A stretch of DNA of 21,702 bases from Stenotrophomonas maltophilia (GTDB lineage Bacteria; Pseudomonadota; Gammaproteobacteria; Xanthomonadales; Xanthomonadaceae): contig DGLB01000045.1 in NCBI GenBank assembly GCA_002387845.1, positions 1 to 21,702 on the forward strand, written 5' to 3'. This document shows, one piece after another, positions 7,865 through 15,753 of the stretch (position 1 is the first letter of the stretch; each line of letters opens with the position of its first letter). A program made the position numbers and the translations under genes. The notes beneath the pieces were generated by a model that had not been told where the DNA came from, searched no databases, and saw nothing but the letters and a program-made list of their open reading frames with translations.

Positions 7865-7878
7865 TGTAAACGATTTCA
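7865..7878. promoter_or_regulatory. LacI-family operator upstream of the glycosidase-transporter operon
   Basis: TGTAAACGATTTCA has the CG-centred palindrome of LacI-family operators, and the TGTAA/TTTCA half-sites are the same as in the site before the repressor gene. A -10-like TATGCT lies at 7892-7897; a -35 spaced 17 bp upstream would fall on the operator itself. Repressor binding would then block RNA polymerase. The promoter boxes are weak; the operator match is the stronger evidence. Confidence 0.72.
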
Positions 7879-7935
7879 ATCCAAAGCCCGCTATGCTGGC
7901 TGCGGATTTCGCAGATTCCGAGGAGGGCAGGCACG

Positions 7936-9549
7936 ATGAAGGCAACGCGCGTATTGGCAATGGCAGTGCTGGCAGTGGCCGTGGCGGGCTGCAAGCCGCA
8001 GGCGGAACCCACGCCCGCCAAACCCAAGCCGCCGGTGATCCTGATCGAAGCCGATGCCCCCCCGCGCCCGATGAAACCGGAACTGCCGCCGCTGTTCGAT
8101 GATATTGAACGCCGCACCTTCCAGTTCTTCTGGGACACCACCAACGAGGTCAACGGGCTCAGCCCGGACCGCTATCCCTCGCGCCCGTTCGCCAGCATCG
8201 CGGCGGTGGGCTACGCGCTGACCGCCTATCCGATCGGCGTCGAAAACGGCTGGGTCAGCCGCACCCAGGCGGTGGATCGCACGCTGACCACGCTGAAGTT
8301 CTTCCGCGACCTGTCCAGCGGACCGCAACGCACCGGCAAGGGAGCCTACAAGGGCTTCTATTACCACTTCCTGGACATGCAGACCGGCCACCGCTACGAC
8401 AGCTGGGTGGAACTGTCCAGCGTGGATACCGCGCTGCTGATGATGGGCGTGCTGTTCGCGCAGTCGTACTACACCGGTGACGACCCGCGCGAAAAAGAGA
8501 TCCGCGACATCGCCGACACCCTGTACAAGCGGGTGGACTGGCCGTGGCTGCAGCAGCGCTCGCCGCTGATCTCGATGGGCTGGTTCCCGGAAAGCGGGTT
8601 CATCGACCACGACTGGATGGGCTACAACGAAGCCATGATGGTCTACATCCTGGCCCTGGGCTCGCCGACCCATCCGGTCAGCCCGGACGCCTGGACGGTG
8701 TGGACGCGCACCTACGACAACGACTGGGGCGTGTTCCAGGGCCAGGAATACCTGTCGTTCGGACCGCTGTTCGGTCACCAGTACACGCATGTGTGGATCG
8801 ACTTCCGCGACATCCAGGACGCGTACATGCGCGAGCGCGGCAGCACCTACTTCCTCAACAGCCGTTCGGCCGCGCTGGCCCAGCGCGAGTACGCCATTGC
8901 CAACCCGATGAACTGGAAGGAGTATGGCGAGAACGTGTGGGGGCTGACGGCCAGCGACGGTCCGCAGAACACCACCCAGGAGTTCCGTGGCGAGCAGCGC
9001 CAGTTCCGGCACTACTCGTCGCGCGGCGCGGGCCTGCGCGAAAACTTCGATGACGGCACCATCGCGCCCACCGCGGCGATCAGTTCGGTGGTGTTCGCGC
9101 CGGAAGAGGTGATCCCGGCCACGCTGGAAATGCACAGGCGCTACGGCGATTACCTGTATTCCAGCTATGGCTTCCTGGATTCGTTCAACCCGAGTTTCAC
9201 GTTCGACATTCCGATCAAGACCGGGCGTATGGTGCCCGACCGCGGCTGGGTGGCCAGTGACTACATCGGCATCGACCAGGGCCCGATCCTGACCATGATC
9301 GCGAACTACCGCAATGATTTCGTCTGGGACGTGATGAAGACCAACCCGCATATCCGGCGCGGGCTTGAGCGCGCCGGCTTCAGCGGTGGCTGGCTGACCC
9401 CGGAAGGCGAGGAAGCGCCGCTGGCGCTGCAGAAGGATGAAAAGGCCGCCGCCGCACGCTCGATCGGCATTGCCGAATCGCGCGCCGCCGCCGCGCAGGA
9501 ACAGAAGAACAATGCCAACAACAACCGCAGCCAGCCGCAAGGAAAGTAA
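7936..9549 (+). CDS. Glucoamylase-like lipoprotein, PF10091 / GH144 type (putative beta-1,2-glucanase)
   Basis: This 537-residue lipoprotein starts at ATG 7936 with AGGAGG at 7921-7926. The signal peptide ends in the lipobox VAGC, with Cys19 lipidated. A Pro-rich linker (21-52) leads into an (alpha/alpha)6-type catalytic domain. Its signature segments are FQFFWDTTNEVNGLSPDR (62-79), GYNEAMMVYILALGSPTHP (229-247), SFGPLFGHQYTHVWIDFR (274-291), YGFLDSFNPSF (411-421) and YIGIDQGPILTMIANYRN (443-460). These are typical of the PF10091 'glycoamylase' family, which contains the GH144 endo-beta-1,2-glucanases. The tail (about 495-537) is Ala, Gln and Asn rich. It is the first gene of the operon and lies 3 bp before the binding-protein gene. 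The family is known; the exact activity here (endo, or release of sophorose) is inferred. Other beta-glucan specificities are not excluded. Confidence 0.82.
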   Translation: MKATRVLAMAVLAVAVAGCKPQAEPTPAKPKPPVILIEADAPPRPMKPELPPLFDDIERRTFQFFWDTTNEVNGLSPDRYPSRPFASIAAVGYALTAYPIGVENGWVSRTQAVDRTLTTLKFFRDLSSGPQRTGKGAYKGFYYHFLDMQTGHRYDSWVELSSVDTALLMMGVLFAQSYYTGDDPREKEIRDIADTLYKRVDWPWLQQRSPLISMGWFPESGFIDHDWMGYNEAMMVYILALGSPTHPVSPDAWTVWTRTYDNDWGVFQGQEYLSFGPLFGHQYTHVWIDFRDIQDAYMRERGSTYFLNSRSAALAQREYAIANPMNWKEYGENVWGLTASDGPQNTTQEFRGEQRQFRHYSSRGAGLRENFDDGTIAPTAAISSVVFAPEEVIPATLEMHRRYGDYLYSSYGFLDSFNPSFTFDIPIKTGRMVPDRGWVASDYIGIDQGPILTMIANYRNDFVWDVMKTNPHIRRGLERAGFSGGWLTPEGEEAPLALQKDEKAAAARSIGIAESRAAAAQEQKNNANNNRSQPQGK

Positions 9550-9552
9550 GCA

Positions 9553-10860
9553 GTGCCCGTGATTTCGTGTCCCCGCCGTTGGGTGACGTTGTTGCTGCTG
9601 GTGATCGGCAGCCTGTTGTTGAGTGCCTGCCGCAAGGAGCCGGAAGGCGTCACCGTGCGCTTCTGGGCGATGGGCCGCGAGGCCGAGGTGGTGAGTGGGC
9701 TGATCCGCGAGTTCGAAGCGGAGAACCCGGGCATCCACGTCGATGTGCAGAACATCCCGTGGACCGCCGCGCACGAGAAGCTGCTGACCGCGTTCGCCGC
9801 CGATGGCCTGCCGGACGTGTGCCAGCTCGGCAACACCTGGATTCCGGAGTTCGCCGAACTCAATACGCTGACCCCGCTGCAGCCCTTCGTGGCGCAGTCG
9901 AAGGTGGTCGACCCGGCCGACTACTTCCAGGGCATCTGGGACACCAACGTCATCCATGACGAGCTGGTTGGCGTGCCGTGGTACGTGGACACCCGCCTGC
10001 TGTACTACCGCAAGGACCTGCTGGCCAAGGCCGGGCATGACCATCCGCCGAAAACCTGGGACGAATGGAACCAGATGATGGCGGACATCAAGAAGATGCA
10101 GGGCCCGAACCGCTATGCGGTGCTGATGCCGATCAACGAGTTCGAGCAGCAGCTGTCGTTCGCCCTGCAGCAGCCGGACCCGCTGCTGCGCGACCACGAT
10201 ACCCGTGGCAATTTCCGCAGCCCGGGCTTCCGCCGCACGCTGGCGTTCTACGAGAACATGTTCGCGCAGGGCTGGGCTCCGCGCATGTCCGAAACCCAGA
10301 TCAGCAACGTCTGGGACGAGTTCTTCCGTGGCTTCAACGTGTTCTACCTGTCCGGGCCCTGGAACATCCGCGAGTTCAAGAAGCTGCAGCCCAAGGAACT
10401 GGAAGGGCAGTGGGGTACCGCTGCGCTGCCGGGCCCGGATGGCCTGGGCGCGGGCATTGCCGGCGGCACCAGCCTGGTGATCTTCCGTTCCTCGCAGCAG
10501 AAGGAAGCGTCGTGGAAGCTGATCGAGTTCCTGTCGCGCCCGGATATCCAGCAACGCTTCCATTCCATCATCGGTGACCTGCCGCCCCGCCGCAGCACCT
10601 GGGAACACCCCTCGCTGGCCAACGATCCGCTGGCACAGCCGTTCCGTGACCAGCTGGAACGCGTGCGCGCCACGCCGAAGGTGCTGGAGTGGGAGCGGAT
10701 CGTGCAGGAAATGCGCATCGTCACCGAGAAGGTGGTGCGCGGCGGCATGGACCAGGACAAAGCCGTGACTGAACTGGACGACCGCGTGGACAAGGTGCTG
10801 GCCAAGCGCCGCTGGATGTTCGAGCAGCAGCAGGCGGCGCAGGCGGAGGTGCAGCCATGA
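9553..10860 (+). CDS. ABC sugar transporter substrate-binding lipoprotein (CUT1 type)
   Basis: The 435-residue extracytoplasmic solute-binding protein belongs to the family 1 (MalE-like) group. GTG at 9553 is served by AAGGAA (9539-9544), which overlaps the end of the preceding gene. The signal peptide ends in LLSAC with lipidated Cys26. The mature part begins VTVRFWAMGREAEVVSGLIREFEAENPGIHVDVQNIPW, the classic first strand and helix of the family, followed by DGLPDVCQLGNTWIPEF and VPWYVDTRLLYYRKDLL (hinge region). GGTSLVIFRSSQQKEASWKLIEFLSRPDIQQRF lies in the C-terminal lobe. It should capture oligosaccharide products in the periplasm and hand them to the two permeases encoded next, the first of which overlaps it (ATGA, 10857-10860). 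The ligand is unknown; the operon argues for glucan oligosaccharides. Confidence 0.9.
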   Translation: MPVISCPRRWVTLLLLVIGSLLLSACRKEPEGVTVRFWAMGREAEVVSGLIREFEAENPGIHVDVQNIPWTAAHEKLLTAFAADGLPDVCQLGNTWIPEFAELNTLTPLQPFVAQSKVVDPADYFQGIWDTNVIHDELVGVPWYVDTRLLYYRKDLLAKAGHDHPPKTWDEWNQMMADIKKMQGPNRYAVLMPINEFEQQLSFALQQPDPLLRDHDTRGNFRSPGFRRTLAFYENMFAQGWAPRMSETQISNVWDEFFRGFNVFYLSGPWNIREFKKLQPKELEGQWGTAALPGPDGLGAGIAGGTSLVIFRSSQQKEASWKLIEFLSRPDIQQRFHSIIGDLPPRRSTWEHPSLANDPLAQPFRDQLERVRATPKVLEWERIVQEMRIVTEKVVRGGMDQDKAVTELDDRVDKVLAKRRWMFEQQQAAQAEVQP

Positions 10861-11738
10861 AACAGCGTTCCCTGATCGGCTGGCTGTTCGCCGGCCCGGC
10901 GCTGGTGGTGATCGGCGTGTTCTTCGGCCTGCCGGTGGCGTCCGCGCTGGCGCTGAGCATCACCGACTTCGACCTGTACGCGCTGGCCGACGGAGCCAAC
11001 CTGCGTTTCGTGGGCCTGGGCAACTACATCGACCTGCTGCAGACCCCGATGTTCTGGAAGTCGCTGTGGAACACCACGTATTTCGTGATCGTCGGCGTGC
11101 CGATGTCGATTGCGGTGTCGCTGGGCGCCGCCATGCTCCTCAACGCCCCGGCGGCGCGTTTCAAAGCGCTGTTCCGCACCGCGCTGTTTGCCCCGGTGGT
11201 GACCACGCTGGTGGCGGTGGCGGTGATCTGGCGCTACCTGTTCCACACCAGCTACGGGCTGGTGAACTACGGGCTGGGCCATATCGGCATCGACCCGATT
11301 GACTGGCTGGGTGACCCGAACTGGGCCATGCCGACCATCATGCTGTTCGCGGTGTGGAAGAACTTCGGCTACAACATGGTGATCTTCCTGGCCGGCCTGC
11401 AGGCCATTCCGCATGACCTGTACGAGGCCGCGCGCATTGACGGGGCCTCGCGCTGGAAGCAGTTCCTGCACATCACCCTGCCGATGCTGGGGCCGGTGCT
11501 GCTGGTGGTGGGCGTGATTACCGTCTCCGGTTACTTCCAGCTGTTCGCCGAGCCCTACGTGATGACCCGTGGCGATCCCCTGCAGAGCACGGTCAGCGTG
11601 CTGTACTTCATGTTCGAAGAAGGCTTCAAGTGGTGGAACCTCGGCCGTGCATCGGCCGTGGCGTTCCTGCTGTTCCTGATCATCCTGGCCGTCACCACCG
11701 TGATGCTGCGTTTCGGCCGCAAGAGGCAGTTGGTATGA
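10857..11738 (+). CDS. ABC sugar transporter permease, MalF-like (CUT1)
   Basis: This 293-residue inner-membrane protein has about six membrane segments, beginning with LIGWLFAGPALVVIGVFFGLPVA (6-28). The cytoplasmic EAA loop that contacts the ATPase reads YEAARIDGASRWKQFLHITLP, close to the consensus EAA-G-I-LP. It forms the channel with the next permease for products captured by the preceding binding protein. The start ATG overlaps the binding-protein stop, and its own stop overlaps the next start (ATGA at 11735-11738), so the three genes are translationally coupled. No ATPase gene accompanies them; CUT1 systems often borrow a shared MalK/MsiK-type ATPase encoded elsewhere. Confidence 0.93.
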   Translation: MKQRSLIGWLFAGPALVVIGVFFGLPVASALALSITDFDLYALADGANLRFVGLGNYIDLLQTPMFWKSLWNTTYFVIVGVPMSIAVSLGAAMLLNAPAARFKALFRTALFAPVVTTLVAVAVIWRYLFHTSYGLVNYGLGHIGIDPIDWLGDPNWAMPTIMLFAVWKNFGYNMVIFLAGLQAIPHDLYEAARIDGASRWKQFLHITLPMLGPVLLVVGVITVSGYFQLFAEPYVMTRGDPLQSTVSVLYFMFEEGFKWWNLGRASAVAFLLFLIILAVTTVMLRFGRKRQLV

Positions 11739-12571
11739 GTCGTGAAATCGGCCAGTCGCGCTGGCATGCGTGGTGGGTGAACGGCGGCCTGGCCGTGCTG
11801 GCCGCCATCAGCCTGGCCCCGCTGCTGTGGATGGTGTCGGTGTCGTTCATGCCGACCGGCGAGGCGGCGCACTTTCCGCCGCCGCTGCTGCCTTCGTCGG
11901 TGACCACGAACAACTACCACGAGCTGTTCGCCCGCACCGGCATGGCCAACAACTTCATCAACAGCCTGGGCGTGTCGCTGGCGATCACGCTGGGCTCGCT
12001 GCTGCTCAACACCATGGCCGGCTATGCGTTCGCCAAGCTGCGCTTCGTCGGCCGCGAGCGCCTGTTCCAGCTGTTGCTGGCGGCGCTGGTGATTCCGGCA
12101 CAGGTGGCGATGCTGCCGCTGTTCCTGCTGATGAAGCAGCTGGGGCTGGTGAACAGCTACGGCGGGGTGGTGGTGCCGGCGCTGGCCAGCGTGTTCGGGA
12201 TCTTCCTGGTGCGCCAGTACGCGCGCTCGATTCCGGATGAACTGCTGGAGGCGGCCCGCATCGACGGGGCAGGGGAGCTGCGGATCTTCTTCCAGATCGT
12301 GCTGCCGATGCTCAAGCCGGTGCTGGTGACGCTGTCGATCTTCACCTTCATGGGGGCCTGGAACGATTTCATGTGGCCGTTGATCGTGTTGACCGACCAG
12401 GAGCACTACACTTTGCCGGTTGCCCTGGCCACGCTGTCGCGCGAACACATCATGGACGTGGAAATGATGATGGCCGGCGCGGTGGTCACGGTGGTTCCGG
12501 TGCTGGCACTGTTCCTGGTGCTGCAGCGCTATTACATCCAAGGTCTGCTGCTGGGGAGTGTCAAAGGGTGA
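11735..12571 (+). CDS. ABC sugar transporter permease, MalG-like (CUT1)
   Basis: The 278-residue second permease starts at the ATG (11735) inside the ATGA overlap; an earlier in-frame ATG at 11630 would sit deep in the preceding gene. It has an N-terminal membrane helix (NGGLAVLAAISLAPLLWMVSVSF), the MalG-like NNYHELFARTGMANNFINSL segment and the EAA loop LEAARIDGAGELRIFFQIVLP. MGAWNDFMWPLIVL follows, which is typical of MalG homologues. It pairs with the upstream MalF-like permease. Its stop codon overlaps the GTG start of the discoidin-glycosidase gene (GTGA, 12568-12571), continuing the coupled operon. Confidence 0.93.
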   Translation: MSREIGQSRWHAWWVNGGLAVLAAISLAPLLWMVSVSFMPTGEAAHFPPPLLPSSVTTNNYHELFARTGMANNFINSLGVSLAITLGSLLLNTMAGYAFAKLRFVGRERLFQLLLAALVIPAQVAMLPLFLLMKQLGLVNSYGGVVVPALASVFGIFLVRQYARSIPDELLEAARIDGAGELRIFFQIVLPMLKPVLVTLSIFTFMGAWNDFMWPLIVLTDQEHYTLPVALATLSREHIMDVEMMMAGAVVTVVPVLALFLVLQRYYIQGLLLGSVKG

Positions 12572-15500
12572 AAGGTGCCGTCGTTGCGGTGGGTCTGGTG
12601 CTGGGTACGGTGGTGTCGATGGCGGCCGCGGCGGCCCCTGCGGCAGCGCCGGCGGCGGTCAAGGTGCTGGACAACTTCGACGACATGTCGGCCTGGCGGC
12701 TGGTGGTGTCCGACCAGGTCAGCGGCTCGCTGCGCAGCGTGGCCGGCAACGGCGGTGGCCGCGCGCTGTGCCTGGACTACAACTTCCATGAGGTGTCCGG
12801 TTACGTGGGCATCCGTCGCGAGCTGCCGATCAGCTGGCCGGACAACTACCAGGTGGGCTTCCAGATCCGGGGCGACTCACCGGGCAACGACCTGCAGTTC
12901 AAACTGATCGACGCCAGCGGCGACAACGTCTGGTGGGTGAACCGCCCGGGCTATGCCTTCCCCAAGACCTGGACCGGCGTGCAGTACCGCAAGCGCCAGA
13001 TCGACAAAGCCTGGGGCCCCTCTGCGGAAACCACCCTGGCCAACAGCAAGTCGGTGGAGTTCACCATTTACAGCAAGGTCGGCGGGCGCGGCACGGTGTG
13101 CTTCGACCGGCTGACCCTGCAGGCGCTGCCGCCGGTGGACACCTCGGCGCTGACCACCTCGGTGATCGCCGACACCGCGACTGCGCTGCAGGGCCGGCTG
13201 GTGGACGGCAAGCCGGACACGGTGTGGATCAGTGGCGGCGTGCCGGAACAGACCATCAGCCTGGACCTGCACAAGCTGCGCGAATTCGGCGGTGCGGTGA
13301 TCCAGTGGGTGCCGGGGCTGGAAGCCACCCGTTACCTGGTGCGTGCCTCCAGCGACGGGCGCGACTGGCGCACCCTGCGCGAGGTCACCGCCGGCGGTGG
13401 CGGCGACCGTGACTGGCTGGCGCTGCCGGACACCGAAGCGCGTTACCTGCGCTTTGACCTGCAGGCCGGGCGCAGCTGGCGCTACGGCATCCGGGATATC
13501 GCGATCAAGCCACTGGATTTTGCCGGCACCCCGAACGAGTTCATCGAATCGGTCGGCGCGGATCTGCCGCGCGGATCGGTGCCACGCGGCTTCAGTGGCG
13601 AACAGCCGTACTGGACCCTGCTGGGCCTGGACGGCGGCAAGGAGCAGGCGCTGATCGGCGAAGACGGCGCGCTGGAAGTGGCCAAGGCCAGCTTCAGCGT
13701 TGAGCCGTTCGTGGTGGTGGACAAGAAGCTGCTGAGCTGGGCCGATGTGGAATCGAAGCAGTCGCTGCAGGACGACTACCTGCCGATTGCCAGTGTGGAC
13801 TGGACCCATCCCAAGGCCGGCCTGAAGGTCACCGGCTTCGTCCAGGGCACGCCGGACAACGCCCAGCTGGTGGGCCGCTACACCCTGCACAACCCGGACA
13901 AGGTGGCGCACGAGTACACCCTGGCCCTGGCGGTCCGGCCGTGGCAGGTGAACCCGCCGCGGCAGTTCCTCAATACCGTGGGCGGCTTCAGCCGGATCGA
14001 CACCCTCGACGTCGAACCTTCCCAGGTGGAAGTGAACGGCAAGCCGCGGGTGTTCCCGCTGCAGCCGGCCGATGCCAGCTTTGCCACCGCCTTCGACAGC
14101 AAGCTCGAGGTCGCGCACCTGGCCAGCGGGCACCTGCCCACCACCACCGAAGTGCGCGACGTGACCGGTCTGGCCAGCGGCGCGCTGCTTTACCGCTGGA
14201 CCCTGCAGCCGGGTGAGACCCGCGAGGTGGCGCTGGTGCTGCCGCAGACCGGCAACTGGAGCACGCCCAAGGGTTTCGACGCCAACAAGGCGCAGCAGCA
14301 GGTGGCCGCGATGTGGCGCAACAAGCTGGACCAGGTGACCCTGCAGGTGCCGGCCGCCGGCAAGCCGCTGGCGGACACCCTGCGTACCGCGCTGGCGCAC
14401 ATGCTCATTTCCCGCGTTGGGCCAAGCCTGCAGCCGGGCACGCGTTCGTACTCGCGCAGCTGGATCCGCGACGGCGCGATGATTTCCGAAGGACTGCTGC
14501 GGCTGGGTCGCAGCGATGCCGTGCGTGAGTACGTGAACTGGTATGCCCCCTACCAGTTCGAGAACGGCAAGGTGCCGTGCTGCGTGGATGCACGCGGCAG
14601 TGACCCGGTGCCGGAGAATGACAGCCACGGCGAGCTGATCTTCAACATTGCCGAATACTGGCGTTACACCGGCGACACCACCTTCCTGGAACTGATGTGG
14701 CCGCATGTGCAGGGGGCGTACCAGTACATGGAGCAGCTGCGCCTGAGCGAGCGCACCGAAGAGAACCGCGCGCGCAATCCGGCGTTCTACGGAATGATGC
14801 CGGTGTCGATCAGCCACGAAGGCTACTCGGCCAAGCCGATGCATTCGTACTGGGACAACTTCTGGGCGCTGCGCGGTTACAAGGACGCGGCCGATATCGC
14901 CGCGGCGCTGGGCAAGCTGGAGGCGATGCAGATCAGCGCCTCGCGCGATGAGTTCCGCGCCGACCTCGATGCCTCGCTGCGCGCGGCAATGGCCCAGCAC
15001 AACATCGACTATCTGCCGGGTGCGGCCGAGCTGGGCGACTTCGACGCCACCTCGACCACCATTGCGTTGGCCCCGGGCGGCGAGCAGGGCCGGCTGCCGC
15101 AGCCGTACCTGGACAACACCTTCGAACGCTACTGGACCCAGTTCGAGCAGCGCCGCGATGGCAAGCGCGAGTGGAAGGACTACACCCCGTACGAGTGGCG
15201 GAATGTCGCCGCGTTCGTCCGCCTGGGCTGGCGCGACCGTGCCTGGCAGGCGACCCAGTTCTTCTTCAACGACCGCGCGCCGCAGGCCTGGAACCAGTGG
15301 GCCGAAGTGGTCTCGCGCACGCCGCGCAAGCCGTTCTTCGTCGGTGACCTGCCGCATGCGTGGGTGGCCTCGGACTTCGTGCGCTCGGCCCTGGACATGT
15401 TCGCCTACAGCCGCGACGTGGACGACAGCCTGGTGCTGGCGGCCGGTGTGCCGACCCGCTGGCTGGAAGGCAAGGGCGTGGCGATCAAGGGCCTGCGCAC

Positions 15501-15753
15501 CCCGCACGGGCAGCTGAGCTACGCGCTCAGCCGTACCGACAAGGTGCTGACCCTGCAGGTGCAGCCGGGCCTGCTGGCTCCGCAGGGCGGGCTGGTGCTG
15601 CCGTGGCCCTTCGCCGGTGAACCCGGCGAGGCGACCATTAATGGCGAACCGGCGCAGTGGGTGAATGGCGAATTGCGCATCCCGCATGTGCCGGCCACGG
15701 TGGAAGTGCAGATTCCGGCCGCCGCGCGCCGCGCCGAACGCAAGGCTCCTTGA
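12568..15753 (+). CDS. Secreted multidomain protein: carbohydrate-binding-like module, discoidin (F5/8C) module and (alpha/alpha)6 glycosidase domain
   Basis: The GTG at 12568 overlaps the permease stop, is preceded by GGGGAG at 12553-12558 and gives a 1061-residue protein with a clear signal peptide (cleavage in the Ala-rich stretch near residue 23). Residues about 32-190 form a beta-sandwich like CBM11/CIA30 modules (VLDNFDDMSAWRLV). Residues about 195-312 resemble a discoidin/F5/8C module (LVDGKPDTVWISG, ARYLRFDLQAG). A further beta domain (about 325-590) leads to an (alpha/alpha)6 domain (about 600-960) with SWIRDGAM (631-638), PENDSHGELIFNIAEYWRY (682-700), WNQWAEVVS (908-916) and GDLPHAWVASDFV. 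Asp635, Glu683/Asp685 and Glu913 are candidate catalytic acids. A beta-sandwich tail closes the protein. I cannot assign a CAZy family. The operon implies it acts on the same glycan as the GH144-type enzyme, in the periplasm or outside the cell. Confidence 0.85.
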   Translation: MKGAVVAVGLVLGTVVSMAAAAAPAAAPAAVKVLDNFDDMSAWRLVVSDQVSGSLRSVAGNGGGRALCLDYNFHEVSGYVGIRRELPISWPDNYQVGFQIRGDSPGNDLQFKLIDASGDNVWWVNRPGYAFPKTWTGVQYRKRQIDKAWGPSAETTLANSKSVEFTIYSKVGGRGTVCFDRLTLQALPPVDTSALTTSVIADTATALQGRLVDGKPDTVWISGGVPEQTISLDLHKLREFGGAVIQWVPGLEATRYLVRASSDGRDWRTLREVTAGGGGDRDWLALPDTEARYLRFDLQAGRSWRYGIRDIAIKPLDFAGTPNEFIESVGADLPRGSVPRGFSGEQPYWTLLGLDGGKEQALIGEDGALEVAKASFSVEPFVVVDKKLLSWADVESKQSLQDDYLPIASVDWTHPKAGLKVTGFVQGTPDNAQLVGRYTLHNPDKVAHEYTLALAVRPWQVNPPRQFLNTVGGFSRIDTLDVEPSQVEVNGKPRVFPLQPADASFATAFDSKLEVAHLASGHLPTTTEVRDVTGLASGALLYRWTLQPGETREVALVLPQTGNWSTPKGFDANKAQQQVAAMWRNKLDQVTLQVPAAGKPLADTLRTALAHMLISRVGPSLQPGTRSYSRSWIRDGAMISEGLLRLGRSDAVREYVNWYAPYQFENGKVPCCVDARGSDPVPENDSHGELIFNIAEYWRYTGDTTFLELMWPHVQGAYQYMEQLRLSERTEENRARNPAFYGMMPVSISHEGYSAKPMHSYWDNFWALRGYKDAADIAAALGKLEAMQISASRDEFRADLDASLRAAMAQHNIDYLPGAAELGDFDATSTTIALAPGGEQGRLPQPYLDNTFERYWTQFEQRRDGKREWKDYTPYEWRNVAAFVRLGWRDRAWQATQFFFNDRAPQAWNQWAEVVSRTPRKPFFVGDLPHAWVASDFVRSALDMFAYSRDVDDSLVLAAGVPTRWLEGKGVAIKGLRTPHGQLSYALSRTDKVLTLQVQPGLLAPQGGLVLPWPFAGEPGEATINGEPAQWVNGELRIPHVPATVEVQIPAAARRAERKAP

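Noticed and set aside
5645..7960. A 771-codon minus-strand open frame inside the receptor gene
   Set aside because: It would cross the receptor's terminator and the operator, and its sequence is antisense Val/Arg/Gln-rich filler.
7891..10608. A 905-codon open frame on the minus strand across the GH144-type and binding-protein genes
   Set aside because: It spans two clear genes and their junction on the opposite strand and has no domain; a codon-bias artefact.
12877..15687. A 936-codon open frame on the minus strand opposite the discoidin glycosidase gene
   Set aside because: High-GC antisense shadow: His/Arg/Gln-rich, no recognisable domain and no ribosome-binding site.
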